Below are positions 22,402 to 32,457 of a stretch of 64,000 nucleotides of DNA, in pieces. The position numbers and the translations under genes are program-made. The stretch covers positions 35,001-99,000 of the forward strand of contig JACEEZ010006409.1 of the NCBI GenBank assembly GCA_016584305.1, in the 5' to 3' direction. The first letter of the stretch is position 1. Each line of letters starts with the position of its first letter. Origin of the DNA: Chionoecetes opilio (taxonomy: Eukaryota > Arthropoda > Malacostraca > Decapoda > Majidae). Below the pieces are notes generated by a model. That model was not told the DNA's origin. It ran no database searches and was given only the letters and a program-made list of their open reading frames with translations.

Positions 22402-22627
22402 ATGGCAGCCCTTCATGCCTTTCGTGAAGTCATGGATTTACGGGAGGTTATGCAAGTACTCCAGCTTAATGGTCGTCGTCAAAGGCGCACCTTCTGCCAG
22501 CGGCTTGACCCCATGGCCTACTACTCAGATGTGGAATTTCTAGCAAGGTTTAGGCTCTCGAAAGAGAGTTTTGATACCTTGCTAACAGAAATCAGACATC
22601 TTCTTCCATCCTCGAGGGACAGGAGAG
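22402..22627 (+). CDS. Harbinger transposase copy A, exon 1
   Basis: ATG at 22402 starts a 75-residue segment with the family's N-terminal pattern: MAALHAFREVMDLREV, an RQRR block, then YYSDVEFLARFRLSKESFDT and LLTEIRHLLPSSRDRRG. The F-x-x-x-F-R-L-s-k-x-s-f motif is conserved in HARBI1-like transposases. The exon ends at 22627 before GTGAGA, in phase 1. The leftover G joins GT at 23413 to keep Gly-Leu-Arg in frame, as in related proteins. The exon itself is intact; exon 2 of the same copy is broken. Copy B at 30343 lacks this exon. Confidence 0.7.
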
Positions 22628-23412
22628 GTGAGAAGAGACTTACATAACCATGCATTACAAGTAAAAACCTGTATTTTGATTGAAATTTAATCAGATTTTT
22701 ATACAGGATTACAGATGTTTAAAATGTTGCTGTTAGGAGGGTTTCAAAAAGCTTAAGATTATTTGATTTGGGAAAGGGGTTGGGGAAGGAGGTGGTGTGA
22801 TAACTGAGAGTATGGAGCATGTGGTGATGTGGTAGTGTGGAACCACCGTTGGGTGAGGTGATGTGGCTGTGAGTGATAATTGGCCCAAGACTTTGCTGCT
22901 GGATCAGGAAGCCTTCTACTCTGCTTCCCATTCTACATGAGGTAAAAGTTCTGTGGGAAAGGGTAGCAGGTGTGATGTACTGTATAGATATCATGATCAA
23001 AAGGCAAAAGTACAGGTTTTATGCATTCCTTGTGTACCTGGCACGCTGTGGCAGCATCTTGTAGGGCACCGAGGATGGCTCACTCTCTTGGAACACCTAA
23101 GAGCCCCTTGCCAACTTTTTTGTTCGAACTTGGGTATAAATCTGCGTTTTTTCCTCTCCTCCTGGTACTAACACAACACATTTTTTCCCTTCAGCTTACT
23201 CTCAAATAGAGGAAGGAAAGACATGAGGCCAGTTCCAGCAGCAAAAGGGGGGATAGGTATCAGATAGGATGATTAGATGGAATTCTAGTTTCTCATATAG
23301 CATTTCATTAACCTAAAAAAATTACTTATGTAGCTGCACTACTTATCCCTCATACATGCATCATCTCGGGAAGGTGTGGTAACTTCCGACTAATCGTAAT
23401 ACACTTTTCCAG
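22628..23412 (+). other. Intron of Harbinger copy A
   Basis: Donor GTGAGA at 22628, acceptor ACACTTTTCCAG ending 23412. The 3' part (from about 23010) is shared with the sequence before copy B exon 2 (from about 29936). Confidence 0.55.
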
Positions 23413-24058
23413 GTCTCCGTATCTCACCAAGTCTGCAATTGTTAGTTGCGCTTCGTTACCTGGGAACGGGTAAAATTCCAACTAACACTTGCCCGACCAC
23501 GGCAGATATGTCGCAGCCAGCGTGTTCGGTGCCTCAAGACGGTGGTTCCCCGCCATCGCTGAAGTTTCACCGAGGTACTCCCGGTTCCCGACACCAGCAG
23601 AGGAGGCTGGTGTCATGCAAGCTTTCTCCCACCATTGCAGGCATGCCCGGGTGCATTGGCTGCTTGGATGGCACTCTCATCCCTGTTAGAGGTCCTGGTG
23701 GAGAAGAACAGAACTGTACCCGTGGGGCCCCAAGGGCTTCTATGCCTACAACGTGATGGCCCCTGTGTGATGCCTCCCTTTGTGTCACCAACTTGGTGGT
23801 GAACTGGCCTGGTAGTGCACATGACTCAAGAGTATTCAGAGAGTCGCAATCTGCCGGACTTTTGTGGGTGGCCAATAAACCCTGGGTTCCTGCTTGGGGA
23901 TAGTGGCTATGCTAACCGCACCTATCTCCTCACTCCTTTCCTAACCCAAGGGCACCACATTGAGGCAAGATTCACGCTTCTCAAGTCAGGACCCGCAACT
24001 GTGTGGAGAGGTATTTGGCATCCTGAAGAGGAGGTTTGTGTTTTGGGCCACCCCACGG
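23413..24058 (+). pseudogene. Harbinger transposase copy A, exon 2, broken and truncated
   Basis: The exon aligns base by base with copy B (30343-31000) but carries many one- to three-base indels, mostly in C/G runs, so no frame stays open. The DDE features are visible in pieces: GCIGCLDGTLIPVRG (first Asp), FLLGDSGYANRTYLL (second Asp), and GTGGAGAG near 24001, which still encodes the Val-Glu of the third catalytic position although one base is missing next to it. Homology stops abruptly at the undetermined base 24059, and a LINE on the other strand follows. Confidence 0.8.
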
Positions 24059-24061
24059 NAT

Positions 24062-24770
24062 TTTTCCTATCCATTTGAAAAGTCCTGTTTAACCATGACT
24101 TTATTTGCTAATAGACCTTGAGGAACTACGTCGAACGTTTTTTTGAAAATCGAGGTAAACTACGTCTACTGCCCTCGTGTTGGCGTACATTTTGAATACA
24201 CTATTGAAAAAATCAAGTAAGTTTGAGGGGGCATGAGCATTTATTTCGAATCCATGCTGCAAATCTTTAATTATTTAATTTTCTTCCAAGAACTTTACGA
24301 TTTTGTCTCTTATGATGGATTCCTAAATTTTCCAGCACCGATATTAAATGATTGGGCAATAGTTTCCGGCTGCGACTTGCTTCCTTTTTTAAATATGGGT
24401 GTGACATTTGCTAGTTTCCATTCGCACGGTACATTTCCGGTGAGTAAAGACTTATTAAAAAAGATGGAAAGGGGTTTTTACTATTTCGTTCTTTGCTTCT
24501 TTTAATATGCGTGGCGAAATTTTGTCAGGACCAGGAGCTTTGTTAATTTTCATGTTATTTTACGCGAGCAAATGTCACATTCCTGAAAAATTCATGAGCT
24601 GAGGCAAGTACCTTTGTTCGGGGTTTTTGGGGTTTGGTTGATTTTGCGTGGTGTTTTCTACTGTGAAGACTGATGCAGAAAAGTTATTTAGAGTATCCGC
24701 CATGGATACTTCATTTTCTGTGTGTTCGTCATTTTCCATTTCCAACGGCCCTATGGTTGACGTCATTACT
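24062..24770 (-). pseudogene. CR1-like LINE reverse transcriptase fragment
   Basis: Reading the minus strand from about 24770, the order is PLEMENDEHTENEVSMADTL, NNFSASVF, then NKAPGPDKISPRILKEAKNE, LFNKSLLTGNVPCEWKLANV and TPIFKKGSKSQPE, which match the finger region of CR1/L2-type RTs. Further down come remnants of the palm helix, with frameshifts and stops. Palm motif C (YADD) is absent because the fragment ends near the N at 24059. Family placement rests on the APGPDKI and WK-ANVTPIFKKG landmarks. Confidence 0.65.
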
Positions 24771-24796
24771 TTTTTCTTTTTAACATAGCTATTGGA

Positions 24797-24800
24797 GGGG

Positions 24801-24868
<68 letters not shown>

Positions 24869-24909
24869 TGAGAGAGAGAAGAAAGAGAAGAGAAGAGAGA
24901 GAGAGAGGA

Positions 24910-24951
<42 letters not shown>

Positions 24952-24955
24952 GGAG
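24797..24955. repeat. (GA)n microsatellite, interrupted
   Basis: GA-rich tract of about 160 bp with scattered extra G or A. Minus-strand Ser/Leu ORFs across it are artefacts. Confidence 0.95.
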
Positions 24956-25140
24956 ATCCTATTCATCGTAACATTTCAGGTTGGTGGTAATTATGTAAAC
25001 AAAAGTATGGTTACTACTTAAAAAAAATGTCTTTAATTTTGTTTTATATGTATATTTCTCGCGTTTATTTTCTATATTTTGTTCTATCTTTATCTGTCTT
25101 TGTTTTACTGAAAATATAATAGAGGAATAAAGAATTAGGA

Positions 25141-25195
25141 GTGTGTGTGTGTGTGTGTGTGTGTGAGTGTGAGTGTGAGTGTGAGTGTGAGTGTG

Positions 25196-25234
<39 letters not shown>
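25141..25234. repeat. (GT)n and (GTGTGA)n microsatellite
   Basis: A GT run, then seven or so GTGTGA units (25165-25205), then GT again. Confidence 0.95.
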
Positions 25235-25238
<4 letters not shown>

Positions 25239-25389
25239 AAGAGAGAATGATTACAAAACGTTCCTTAAACCCCAACACTACATTCCTCTCATTTTTTTTC
25301 TCTCTTTATCTCTTCCACCTCACTCCTCGAACAAGAACAATGAAAGTGTGTGTGTGTGTGAGTAAGAGAGAAAAGTGGACAAATATCTT

Positions 25390-26188
25390 AGAACGTTAAA
25401 AGTCCATAGGGTGCTTGCGTGCCTACACACACACAGGCATGGGAACATGCACTATCTTCTTTTATCCTCTTCTTCCTCCTACCCTTATTTTCTCTACTCT
25501 GTGTCCCTCTTCCTCTTCCTTTTTCTCCTCTTTCTCCTCCTACGCCAAAAGTAAGAGGAAAGGACAACGAGCTGCCGGCAGTGCATCCCATAGGACCCGT
25601 TTCGGCCTCTTCTACTTCCCCGCCTGCCCAGACCCCGTTCTGCTGAGGACTTAGGTGGCGAACGCGGCAAAAGGACGAAGAGGAGGGCGCTGGACGCGGT
25701 AAGGATAGCCGGTAGGATGTGAAAGGAAAAGGAGGAACGTACACCTTGCCACAAGGACATCCCCACGTGGTCAAAATAAGCGTGAGATTACCCTTTCATA
25801 GTTAACCCCTTTCTTATTCCCCAGCCTGTTACCGTAGGCGTTAGCTCATTGTAGGTAGCTAGGGAAAAGATATTTAGGGCTGAATGAGTGTTGGCGGGCT
25901 ATTTTTGTGTATTGTGTAACATATTGTAAATATATTAGTTAAGGTACTGTACATGTGTTTGATATTAGCCCTACGTTGGTCCTGGCCTGTTAGCTCCCAG
26001 TGAGTTTTCCCTAAACCCTGAGTTTAACGTAATTCTTTTGTTAGAGCGGTAAGTGAAGTCGTACCTCTCAAAAAACCCCATTAAGAGAAAACCTTAAACC
26101 ATAACAAGTGGAACCCACACAGGGACCTCACATTTGCCAGTCCAGGATTAATACAGGGTAATTCAGACTAGACGGTAGCACCGCCATC
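25390..26188 (+). other. Candidate 5' leader or LTR of Gypsy element A
   Basis: Upstream of the gag start, GTGGAACCCACACAGGGACC (about 26108-26127) has the look of a retrotransposon primer-binding region. The preceding 300-500 bp should then hold the 5' LTR. Because the 3' end of the element is missing, there is no second LTR to compare, so borders are not set. ORFs at 25415-25774 overlap on both strands and are not convincing genes. Confidence 0.3.
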
Positions 26189-27283
26189 ATGAGTATTCAG
26201 ATATATAAGGAAGAGGTGGAGTTGATAGGCCTCGTGGAGCCAAAAGACATAAAAGAATATGTCGCCGATAGGCAACAAGAGGAAAGAGAGGAGAGGCAGA
26301 AACTGCGAGAGTACGAGAAGGAATTGCAGCTCATGGAGGTACAGAGAGTGGAGAGAGTAAAGCAAATGGAAATGGAGAGAGATAGTGAAGAAAGAAAGGA
26401 GTTGAGAGAGAGAGAGAGAGGAGAGGGAGAAAGTCCGAGAGGACGAAACGGAGTTGAGAGATAGAGTGGCGAGAGAGGAAAGGGAAAAAGAGTTGAGAGA
26501 AAGAGAGAGAGAAAGTCCGCGAGCACGAAAAGGAGGAGAGGGAGAAAGTCCACGAGCACGAGCTGGAGGCGTTAAGGGAAACGAGTAGGAGCAACAGTAA
26601 TCAGACTGTTGCTAACGGACGATCAGAAATAAGCAGACCGAAATTAAAGCTTCCCATGTTTAAGGAAAGTAATAATATAGAAAGCTTCATAGGCAGATAC
26701 GAGGACGCGGCTAACCTCCTGGAATATGACGAGATCACGCGTAAACTTCAGTTTACGACCCTGTTTGAGGCTAAGGCACTCGAGGTGCTTCAAAGATTAG
26801 AGAAACATAGCTGTGACTATGGACAAAATGAAGGACGTTCTCTTGGAAGCCTACGGGCTGAGCACCAAAAGCCTCAAACAACAGTTTGCCGGGGCCCAAT
26901 TAGAGCGATACGAAACGGCCTCTCAGTTTGCAGCCAAACTGGCCGGATATTTCAGAGATTGGTATGAGAAAGATGGGGTAGAGGAGACTGTCGAGGGCCT
27001 TACATATTTAACTTTGCGCGCTCAATTCTTTAAGTCATGCCCGGAACCACTAGTCGCGAGGTTAAAAATTGATCCTATAAATCGATTGCCTGAAATGAGT
27101 AGGGTGGCCGGCGCGTATTTTGAGGCGTTTGGTCAAAAGGCGAAGCTACCGAACAAAGTTAGGGTTGAGGTTGTAGAGACGAGAAAGGAAGCTGATAGCT
27201 CGCCACATCGGGGTACGGCGACGCCGGCCCGCTCGACTAAGTTCTCATATCGTCCCCCAGCTCAAAACTCTCGCTTACAGTGA
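26189..27283 (+). pseudogene. Gypsy A gag, frameshifted
   Basis: ATG at 26189 starts MSIQIYKEEVELIGLVEPKD, followed by a long Glu/Arg-rich coiled coil (about 26260-26590). Its DNA is GA-rich and has slipped, so the frame breaks near 26464. The capsid-like part (KLPMFKESNNIESFIGRYED from about 26650) is in another frame, and a second shift near 26810 leads into KDVLLEAYGLSTKSLKQQF to the TGA at 27283. The SLKQQFAGAQ and FFKSCPEPLVARLK stretches are typical of gag of this element group. It would form the particle shell. Not functional as written. Confidence 0.65.
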
Positions 27284-27534
27284 AGCTATAGGCCCGCACT
27301 CCGGGAAAATAGAGACCGAGGAGCAGATTCTGGATCGAGGAATACTTATTGGCACATAAATGCTGCTGCCGTACACGTGGAACCCCATTATGACCCCGTA
27401 CGCGAGCCTGGAAATTGTAACTCGTCGAGCCAACGAAAGCCAGACGACGACGATTCATGTAACTCCAATAATAAGGATGAACCTCACGCCAAATGACTAG
27501 TAGGAGCCAATATGGAACCCAAACCAATATAATA

Positions 27535-27590
27535 TCACTGTAGAAATGGGGTCAAAGGAAGGCACCTGAGGTCTCGGTGTATGTCGAAAC
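27535..27590 (+). pseudogene. Decayed CCHC zinc knuckle of gag
   Basis: YHCRNGVKGRHLRSRCMSK retains Cys, His and Cys at the spacing of a C-X2-C-X4-H-X4-C knuckle, with the second Cys replaced by Gly. This fits the end of gag. Stops surround it. Confidence 0.4.
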
Positions 27591-28000
27591 ACCATTCTAC
27601 ACAGGTCAGTTAAATGCAGCAGCTGTAGAAAATCCTATAGATGCTCTATATCCTATAGAATTCTATAGAATCCATAATCGGTAACATTAAGAGCGCGAGA
27701 AATGTCCTTTCCTGCGACACGGCCACCCAAACCGGAGCCGTAGCAGTCACTCGAGCTGCCGGTAACCGTTAAGAAACAGTCACCCCTCTCAAAGCTGCCT
27801 CCCACGCTGACTTCATGAATAGCGAAGCTGTTAGGAATGAGGTAGAAATAGATCCTTCGCTTGAAATAGTGAGAAAGGTTTTTTTGGAAGGTAAGACCAA
27901 GACAATACGCGGTAACTCCATAAGGTTCGTAAGGCAAAACGACCGGCTCTACCGTCAATTTATTACAGCTCGCGGCGAGGAGCGACTACAGTTTGTAGTA

Positions 28001-28481
28001 CAGGTTGAAGTTCCCAAACTCGGCATCCCAAGACTCGGCAACACCCAAACTCGGCTATGGTTCCGGATTTTCCAAAACACGCAGAACCCAAAACCCGGCG
28101 CGTAGTTGCCGGGTCGGCCGCTAGGTTTCCCCCCCACACTAGGCCGCTTGGTTTCTCCCGCCGATTTGTTTGTTGTTGTTGTTCAGTGGTGTTGTGACTG
28201 TGGAGTTGTGTACAAATGTTATTTTGTGTACTTCTACAGGTCTGTATTGGTATTATGGCTCCCAAACGTCCAGGAACACCTACTGGTGGAAGTTTAAAAG
28301 AAAAGGGAAAAACAATGTGTTAACTATTTCTGAGAAAATTGCCTTTTGAAGAAGTTTGATATTTTTCATGGATTTTCATGCTTTTTCCCCCTTAATATAT
28401 CCACGTTTCTAAAAATCGGAAAATTCCATTACTCGGCTCGCGCTGGTCCCGAGGTTGCCGAGTTTTGGGAACTTCATCCTG
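28001..28481 (+). mobile_element. 481-bp pogo/Tigger-like element, TA-flanked
   Basis: The terminal inverted repeats are about 28 bp: CAGGTTGAAGTTCCCAAACT at the left, and the reverse of the right end reads CAGGATGAAGTTCCCAAAAC. Both continue CTCGGCA. A TA dinucleotide lies outside each end (27999-28000 and 28482-28483), the target duplication of Tc1/mariner and pogo elements. It interrupts the integrase N-terminus of Gypsy A and carries a remnant of a CENP-B-type transposase start, so it is an internally deleted copy. Confidence 0.75.
28255..28365 (+). pseudogene. CENP-B-type (pogo/Tigger) transposase N-terminus, remnant
   Basis: ATG at 28255 gives MAPKRPGTPTGGSLKEKGK. A one-base shift then reads KNNVLTISEKIAF followed by a stop. 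A basic MAPKRP start and the LTISEKIAFLKKF-like helix are the opening of the psq/CENP-B helix-turn-helix in Tigger and jerky-like transposases. Nothing downstream of the first helix remains. Confidence 0.55.
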
Positions 28482-29589
28482 TACCCGAAAATATCGCCAA
28501 GCGGTGTTCAAATTGGGACACTGCACTGCCCCAAGTGGACCCCATGGGGAGTAAGAAAGTTGGATGCATTCAGTCTAACTGCTATTGGCCAGAATGGGCC
28601 AGGAAGTTTGCCAGGTTGGTGCTTTCTTGTGATATTTGTCAACGAACAAGTGACAAAGGCAGGGTCCGTCCGGCACCTTTGCAGCTCCTGCCTATCATCT
28701 TGGAGCCTTTTGCGAGAATAGCTGGTGACATAGTGGGGCTTATTGAGCCACGAGCTAGAGATTTGGGGCCCCCGGGATAATCCTCCCAACCCTGATAGAT
28801 TTTAGACCAGGTGGCCTGAAGCCGTTCCTATAAGTAATATAGAGACAGCACCGTGGTCGAGGCGATCTAGGAGGTTTTGGGCCGCTTTTGGCATTCCCAA
28901 AGAGATTCTTAGCGACCGAGGAACACAGTTCACTTCAGGAATGATGGATGAACTGCTCAGGCTGGTTGCTTGCAAAGGATTGCAAACAACACCATACCAC
29001 CCGATGTGTAACGGGTTGTGTGAAAAATTCAATGGCACCTTGACAAAAATGCTAAAACGCATGGCTCATGAGCAGCACAAAGAATGGCCACGCTATATTG
29101 CTCTTCTCTTATTCGTTTATCGAGAGGGACCTCAAGCTCACTTAGTTTCTCTCCTTTTTAGTTACTTGTATGGTAGGGCTGTGAGAGGCCCATTACATGT
29201 ATTGCGTGAACTGGTGGGGACGGCAGGTGTCCGACCCCGAGGTCCAAATAGCGTATCAGTACGTCAAAAGAATTTTGCTGACCGACTCAACGCGACGTGT
29301 GACCTTGCCAAGGGGGAATTGCTAAAGGGACGGGAAATGCAACGGTCATACTACAACCCAAAAAAACTAAACTAAGGAAATTCCAAGTGGGAGACAAATA
29401 GTCTACTGGTTTCTTTCCCACCGAGAGTAACAAACTGCTGGGGCAGTGTAAGGGTCCTTATGAGGTGCAGGAGAGGATAGGTGATATAAACTATGTCATG
29501 AGCGTAAATGGGCACCTCAAGAGATTCCATATAAACATATTAAAGGAATTTTTCCCCTCCGACATTTCAGCCAGTTCACATCACATGAC

Positions 29590-29932
29590 AAGGTTAAGTG
29601 AGGATCAGGCGAAATGTTTAGAGTTGGTAAGAGCCCATTCATACGAGGTTGAACCTGAAATCATTGGCGCAGCAGTAGTAATTCCTGAGGGGGAACAGGA
29701 TGATGATCCTATAACTGTCGTTTCTCACCAATCGGAGACGTATCAAGACGTGTCCTTGGGCGATAACTTAACGTTTGAGGAGAGAAGCCAAATAGTTTCA
29801 TTATCGGAGAAACATGCCGACCGACACATTTTCTGACAAACCGAAAATCGCCAAATTGCCCGAGCACAAAGTTGAGCTCACTAGTCGGGAGCCAGTAAGA
29901 GTGAAGCCTTATCCAATACCATGATAAATGGT
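29590..29932 (+). pseudogene. Gypsy A reverse transcriptase, first conserved block only
   Basis: After VSLGDNLTFEERSQIVSLSE the frame shifts by one base and continues with a DIFSDKP motif, then HKVELTSREPVRVKPYPIP. This is the conserved entry into Ty3/Gypsy RT (the lower-case loop before motif 1). Sequence ends at a PYDKW-like remnant (29920-29932) and passes directly into the Harbinger block. That the RT begins after the integrase C-terminus is the key point for domain order. Confidence 0.6.
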
Positions 29933-29935
29933 AAG

Positions 29936-30342
29936 GTACAGGTTTTATGCATTCCTTGTGTACCTGGCACAGCTGTGGCAGCATCTTGTAGGGCACCGAT
30001 GATGGCTGCACTCTCATGGAACACATAAGAGCCCATTGTCAACTTTTTTGTTCTGAACTTGGGTATAAATCTGACGTCCTCTCCTCTCCTCCCTGGTACT
30101 ACCACCACACCTTTTATCCCTTCAGCTTACTCTCAAAATAGAGGAAGGAAAGAATGAGGCCAGTTCCAGCAGCAAGGGGAGATAGGTATCAGATAGGATG
30201 ATTAGATGGAATTCTAGTTTCTCATATAGCATTACATTAACCTAAAAAAATTACTTATGTAGCTGCACTACTTATCCCTCATACATGCATGATCTCGGGA
30301 AGGTGTGGTAACTTCCAGACTAATCGTAATACACTTTTCCAG
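29936..30342 (+). repeat. Harbinger intron sequence, copy B
   Basis: This is nearly identical to 23010-23412 (for example TTTTATGCATTCCTTGTGTA) and ends in the same acceptor ACACTTTTCCAG. No exon 1 lies upstream; instead the block abuts the Gypsy A RT. Confidence 0.8.
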
Positions 30343-31193
30343 GTCTCCGTATCTCACCAAGTCTGCAATTGTTAGTTGCGCTTCGTTACCTGGCAACGGG
30401 TAACTTCCAACTAACACTTGCAGACACGGCAGATATGTCGCAGCCCAGCGTGTCTCGGTGCCTCAAGACGGTGGTCCACGCCATCGCTGAAGTTGCACCG
30501 AGGTACATCCGGTTCCCGACACCAGCAGAGGAGGCTGGTGTCATGCAAGCCTTCTCCACCATTGCAGGCATGCCAGGGTGCATTGGCTGCTTGGATGGCA
30601 CTCTCATCCCTGTTAGAGGTCCTGGTGGAGAAGAAGCAGAACTGTACCGTGGCCGCAAGGGCTTCTATGCCTACAACGTGATGGCCGTGTGTGATGCCTC
30701 CCTTTGTGTCACCAACTTGGTGGTGAACTGGCCTGGTAGTGCACATGACTCAAGAGTATTCAGAGAGTCGCAACTCTGCCGGACTCTTGAGGGTGGCCAA
30801 TACCGTGGGTTCCTGCTTGGGGATAGTGGCTATGCTAACCGCACCTATCTCCTCACTCCTTTCCCTAACCCAAGGGCACCACATGAGGCAAGATTCAACG
30901 CTTCTCAAGTCAGGACCCGTAACTGTGTGGCGAGGGTATTTGGCATCCTGAAGAGGAGGTTTGCTGTTTTGGCCACACCCATCAGGACCACAGTGGCCTC
31001 AAGGAGTGACATTATTGTGGCCACATTTGTCCTACACAATATAGCTGTAAAAAACAACCTACCTCTGGAAGAGGGACCTGATCCAAGAGTGGAGGATGAT
31101 GATAACATCCCAGAGCCCGACGACCAAAATAACATGGCAGCAGCAGCAGCAGGTCGGGGCAGGCGTGTACAGGTTGCTCGGCGATTTTTCTAG
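30343..31193 (+). CDS. Harbinger (HARBI1-like, DDE_Tnp_4) transposase copy B, exon 2
   Basis: The open exon starts after the acceptor at 30342 and reads LRISPSLQLLVALRYLATG to TAG at 31191-31193, about 283 residues (the first Met in frame is at 30369). Order: HTH-like ADMSQPSVSRCLKTV (30435-30480), then the DDE nuclease fold with GCIGCLDGTLIPVRG (first Asp, near 30595), HDSRVF (30748), FLLGDSGYANRTYLL (second Asp, near 30825) and CVARVFGILKRRFAVL (near 30930), then LHNIAVKNNLPLE and an acidic tail. The third catalytic residue, Glu in the family's V-E-R motif, is Ala here (GCG), while copy A still shows GAG. The enzyme would cut and join transposon ends, but this copy should be catalytically dead. 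Exon 1 is absent. Confidence 0.85.
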
Positions 31194-31887
31194 GTGACGC
31201 CTGTGCCTTGACACTACCTGAAGGGCTGTCCACGGTAGAAAAGTCGCCACATGTGCACATGTCCATGCACCACATTCTCGCATCTTGTGTAGTAGAAACA
31301 ATTTATGAAGTACGTTTGGGCGTTGGCTGGAGTGAGGAATTCCTTGTACAATGCGCTTCCACATAAGTCACAACTGTAGTCACATCGCCACCCACGATGG
31401 AAGCTACACCTATCACGCTCGCGTGTTCTTCATATTCGGGAGAAGGAACTGATTTGCAATGTCAATATGTGCTTCATAGAAGAAAAGGCCAATAGAGGTC
31501 CTATTATTCCATCTAGAGCAGTGGCTCGAACAGCCAAAGCCACCAACGAGAGTGAGAAGACATTACAACGAATGTGCTCTGCCTTCAATTAAACTTGCTC
31601 GACAAAAATATCACCAGGACAGCCTGCATTCGCGTCACCGCCGAAGAATCGCCGTGCACCTGTAATGAGGGTGAGTGAGGGGAAGAGAGTGAGGGATATC
31701 TTTTTCACTAAGGGTCTGATCCGATACTTGGCCAAGTACGAGATTTGGCAGAGTCGTGGACATGGAATTCCCCACTCCACCCAACGGCCGACCTGGCTTC
31801 GTAAATTATTCTACTATAGTCCTCTCACACACATATGTACGTACAAATTCTATGCTGATCTGCAAAATCAATTACTTCACTTTTCTC
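31194..31887. other. Downstream flank of Harbinger copy B
   Basis: Two related segments lie in inverted orientation (31280-31350 and 31740-31820), sharing GGAATTCC, an AATTTATGAAG/CTTCGTAAATT pair and a GTTGGCTGGAGTG/CACTCCACCCAAC pair. They could be sub-terminal repeats of the transposon, but I cannot set its ends. No gene. Confidence 0.35.
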
Positions 31888-32170
31888 TTCTCAAATAAAT
31901 CCCCTTACTTTTGCTCATAGTAACTTTTAAGTTTTCTCCTCATACAAACTACTTAAATGATTTACCATTTTTTCTAAATAAATTTCACTGCTATTAGCAG
32001 TGTCATCTGCAAACAGTATAGCGTTGAGCTTCCATTTTGTATTATCGATCATCATATCTTGTAAGGCTGCATCTTGTTAACAATCACTATTTATTTTGCC
32101 ATAAATCTTCTCGTCAATGTCCTTTGTATTTTTTTACATAAAGCTTCTGACCAATAAGATTTCCTTGGCA
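31888..32170 (-). pseudogene. LINE reverse transcriptase fragment with FADD motif
   Basis: The minus strand from about 32130 reads DIDEKIYGKINSDC, a stop, then DMMIDNTKWKLNAILFADDT and ANSSEIYLEKMVNHLSSLYE. ILFADDT followed by a helix is motif C of LINE RTs (catalytic Asp pair at about 31997-32014). It is a different family from the RTE copy that follows. Upstream sequence is only weakly RT-like. Ends at a stop near 31928. Confidence 0.55.
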
Positions 32171-32269
32171 TACAAAACTTATTGATTGTTTTCTTCCCCA
32201 CCCATTTGAAGATGCAGGAATTTATATTATAAGTGGTACCAAAAAAAAAATTATGCAATAAGAATTATA

Positions 32270-32455
32270 TTTTGATATAAATAATATATATTTTCCTTTC
32301 ATCATACAAAAATAATATATATTTCCTTTCATCATACAAAAATATAAATTTTCCTTAAATCATCATACATAAATAATATATTTTCCTTTCATCATACATA
32401 AATAATAAAATTTTTCCTTAAATCATAAAACAAATATAAATGTTCATTTCATCAC
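32270..32455. repeat. ATTTTCCTTTCATCATACA minisatellite, left part
   Basis: Five or six irregular units of about 30-37 bp. The same motif continues at 33150-33400 beyond the RTE insertion. Confidence 0.75.
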
Positions 32456-32457
32456 AC

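Larger units (their letters stand above)
27815..29836 (+). pseudogene. Gypsy A integrase and RT N-terminus, interrupted
   Basis: An N-terminal segment (FLEGKTKTIRGNSIRFVRQN, 27880-27990) is cut by the 481-bp insert. Coding sense resumes at about 28505 with the HHCC zinc finger (SCDICQRTSDKG) and the catalytic core. All three acidic residues are present: GDIVGLIEPR near 28725, EILSDRGTQFTS near 28905, and CNGLCEKFNGTL near 29010. Then follow GPYEVQERIGDINYV and HLKRFHINILKEF, the GPF/Y-like C-terminal module. The RT part starts with DNLTFEERSQIVSLSEKH. Several frameshifts (about 28780, 29130, 29375, 29825) prevent a single product. Confidence 0.75.
26189..29932 (+). mobile_element. Ty3/Gypsy-like retrotransposon A, integrase before RT, truncated
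   Basis: Order on the plus strand: gag (26189-27283), decayed zinc knuckle (27535-27590), integrase (27815-29590, interrupted by a 481-bp DNA element), then the start of reverse transcriptase (about 29590-29932). Integrase upstream of RT is the order of Gmr1-like elements and differs from canonical Gypsy. Protease is not recognisable. The RT is cut after its first conserved stretch, where the Harbinger copy B block begins. No 3' LTR is present. Confidence 0.7.

Noticed and set aside
25388..25774. 128-codon minus-strand ORF
   Set aside because: Low-complexity Gly/Arg/Glu composition and three competing ORFs in the same interval.
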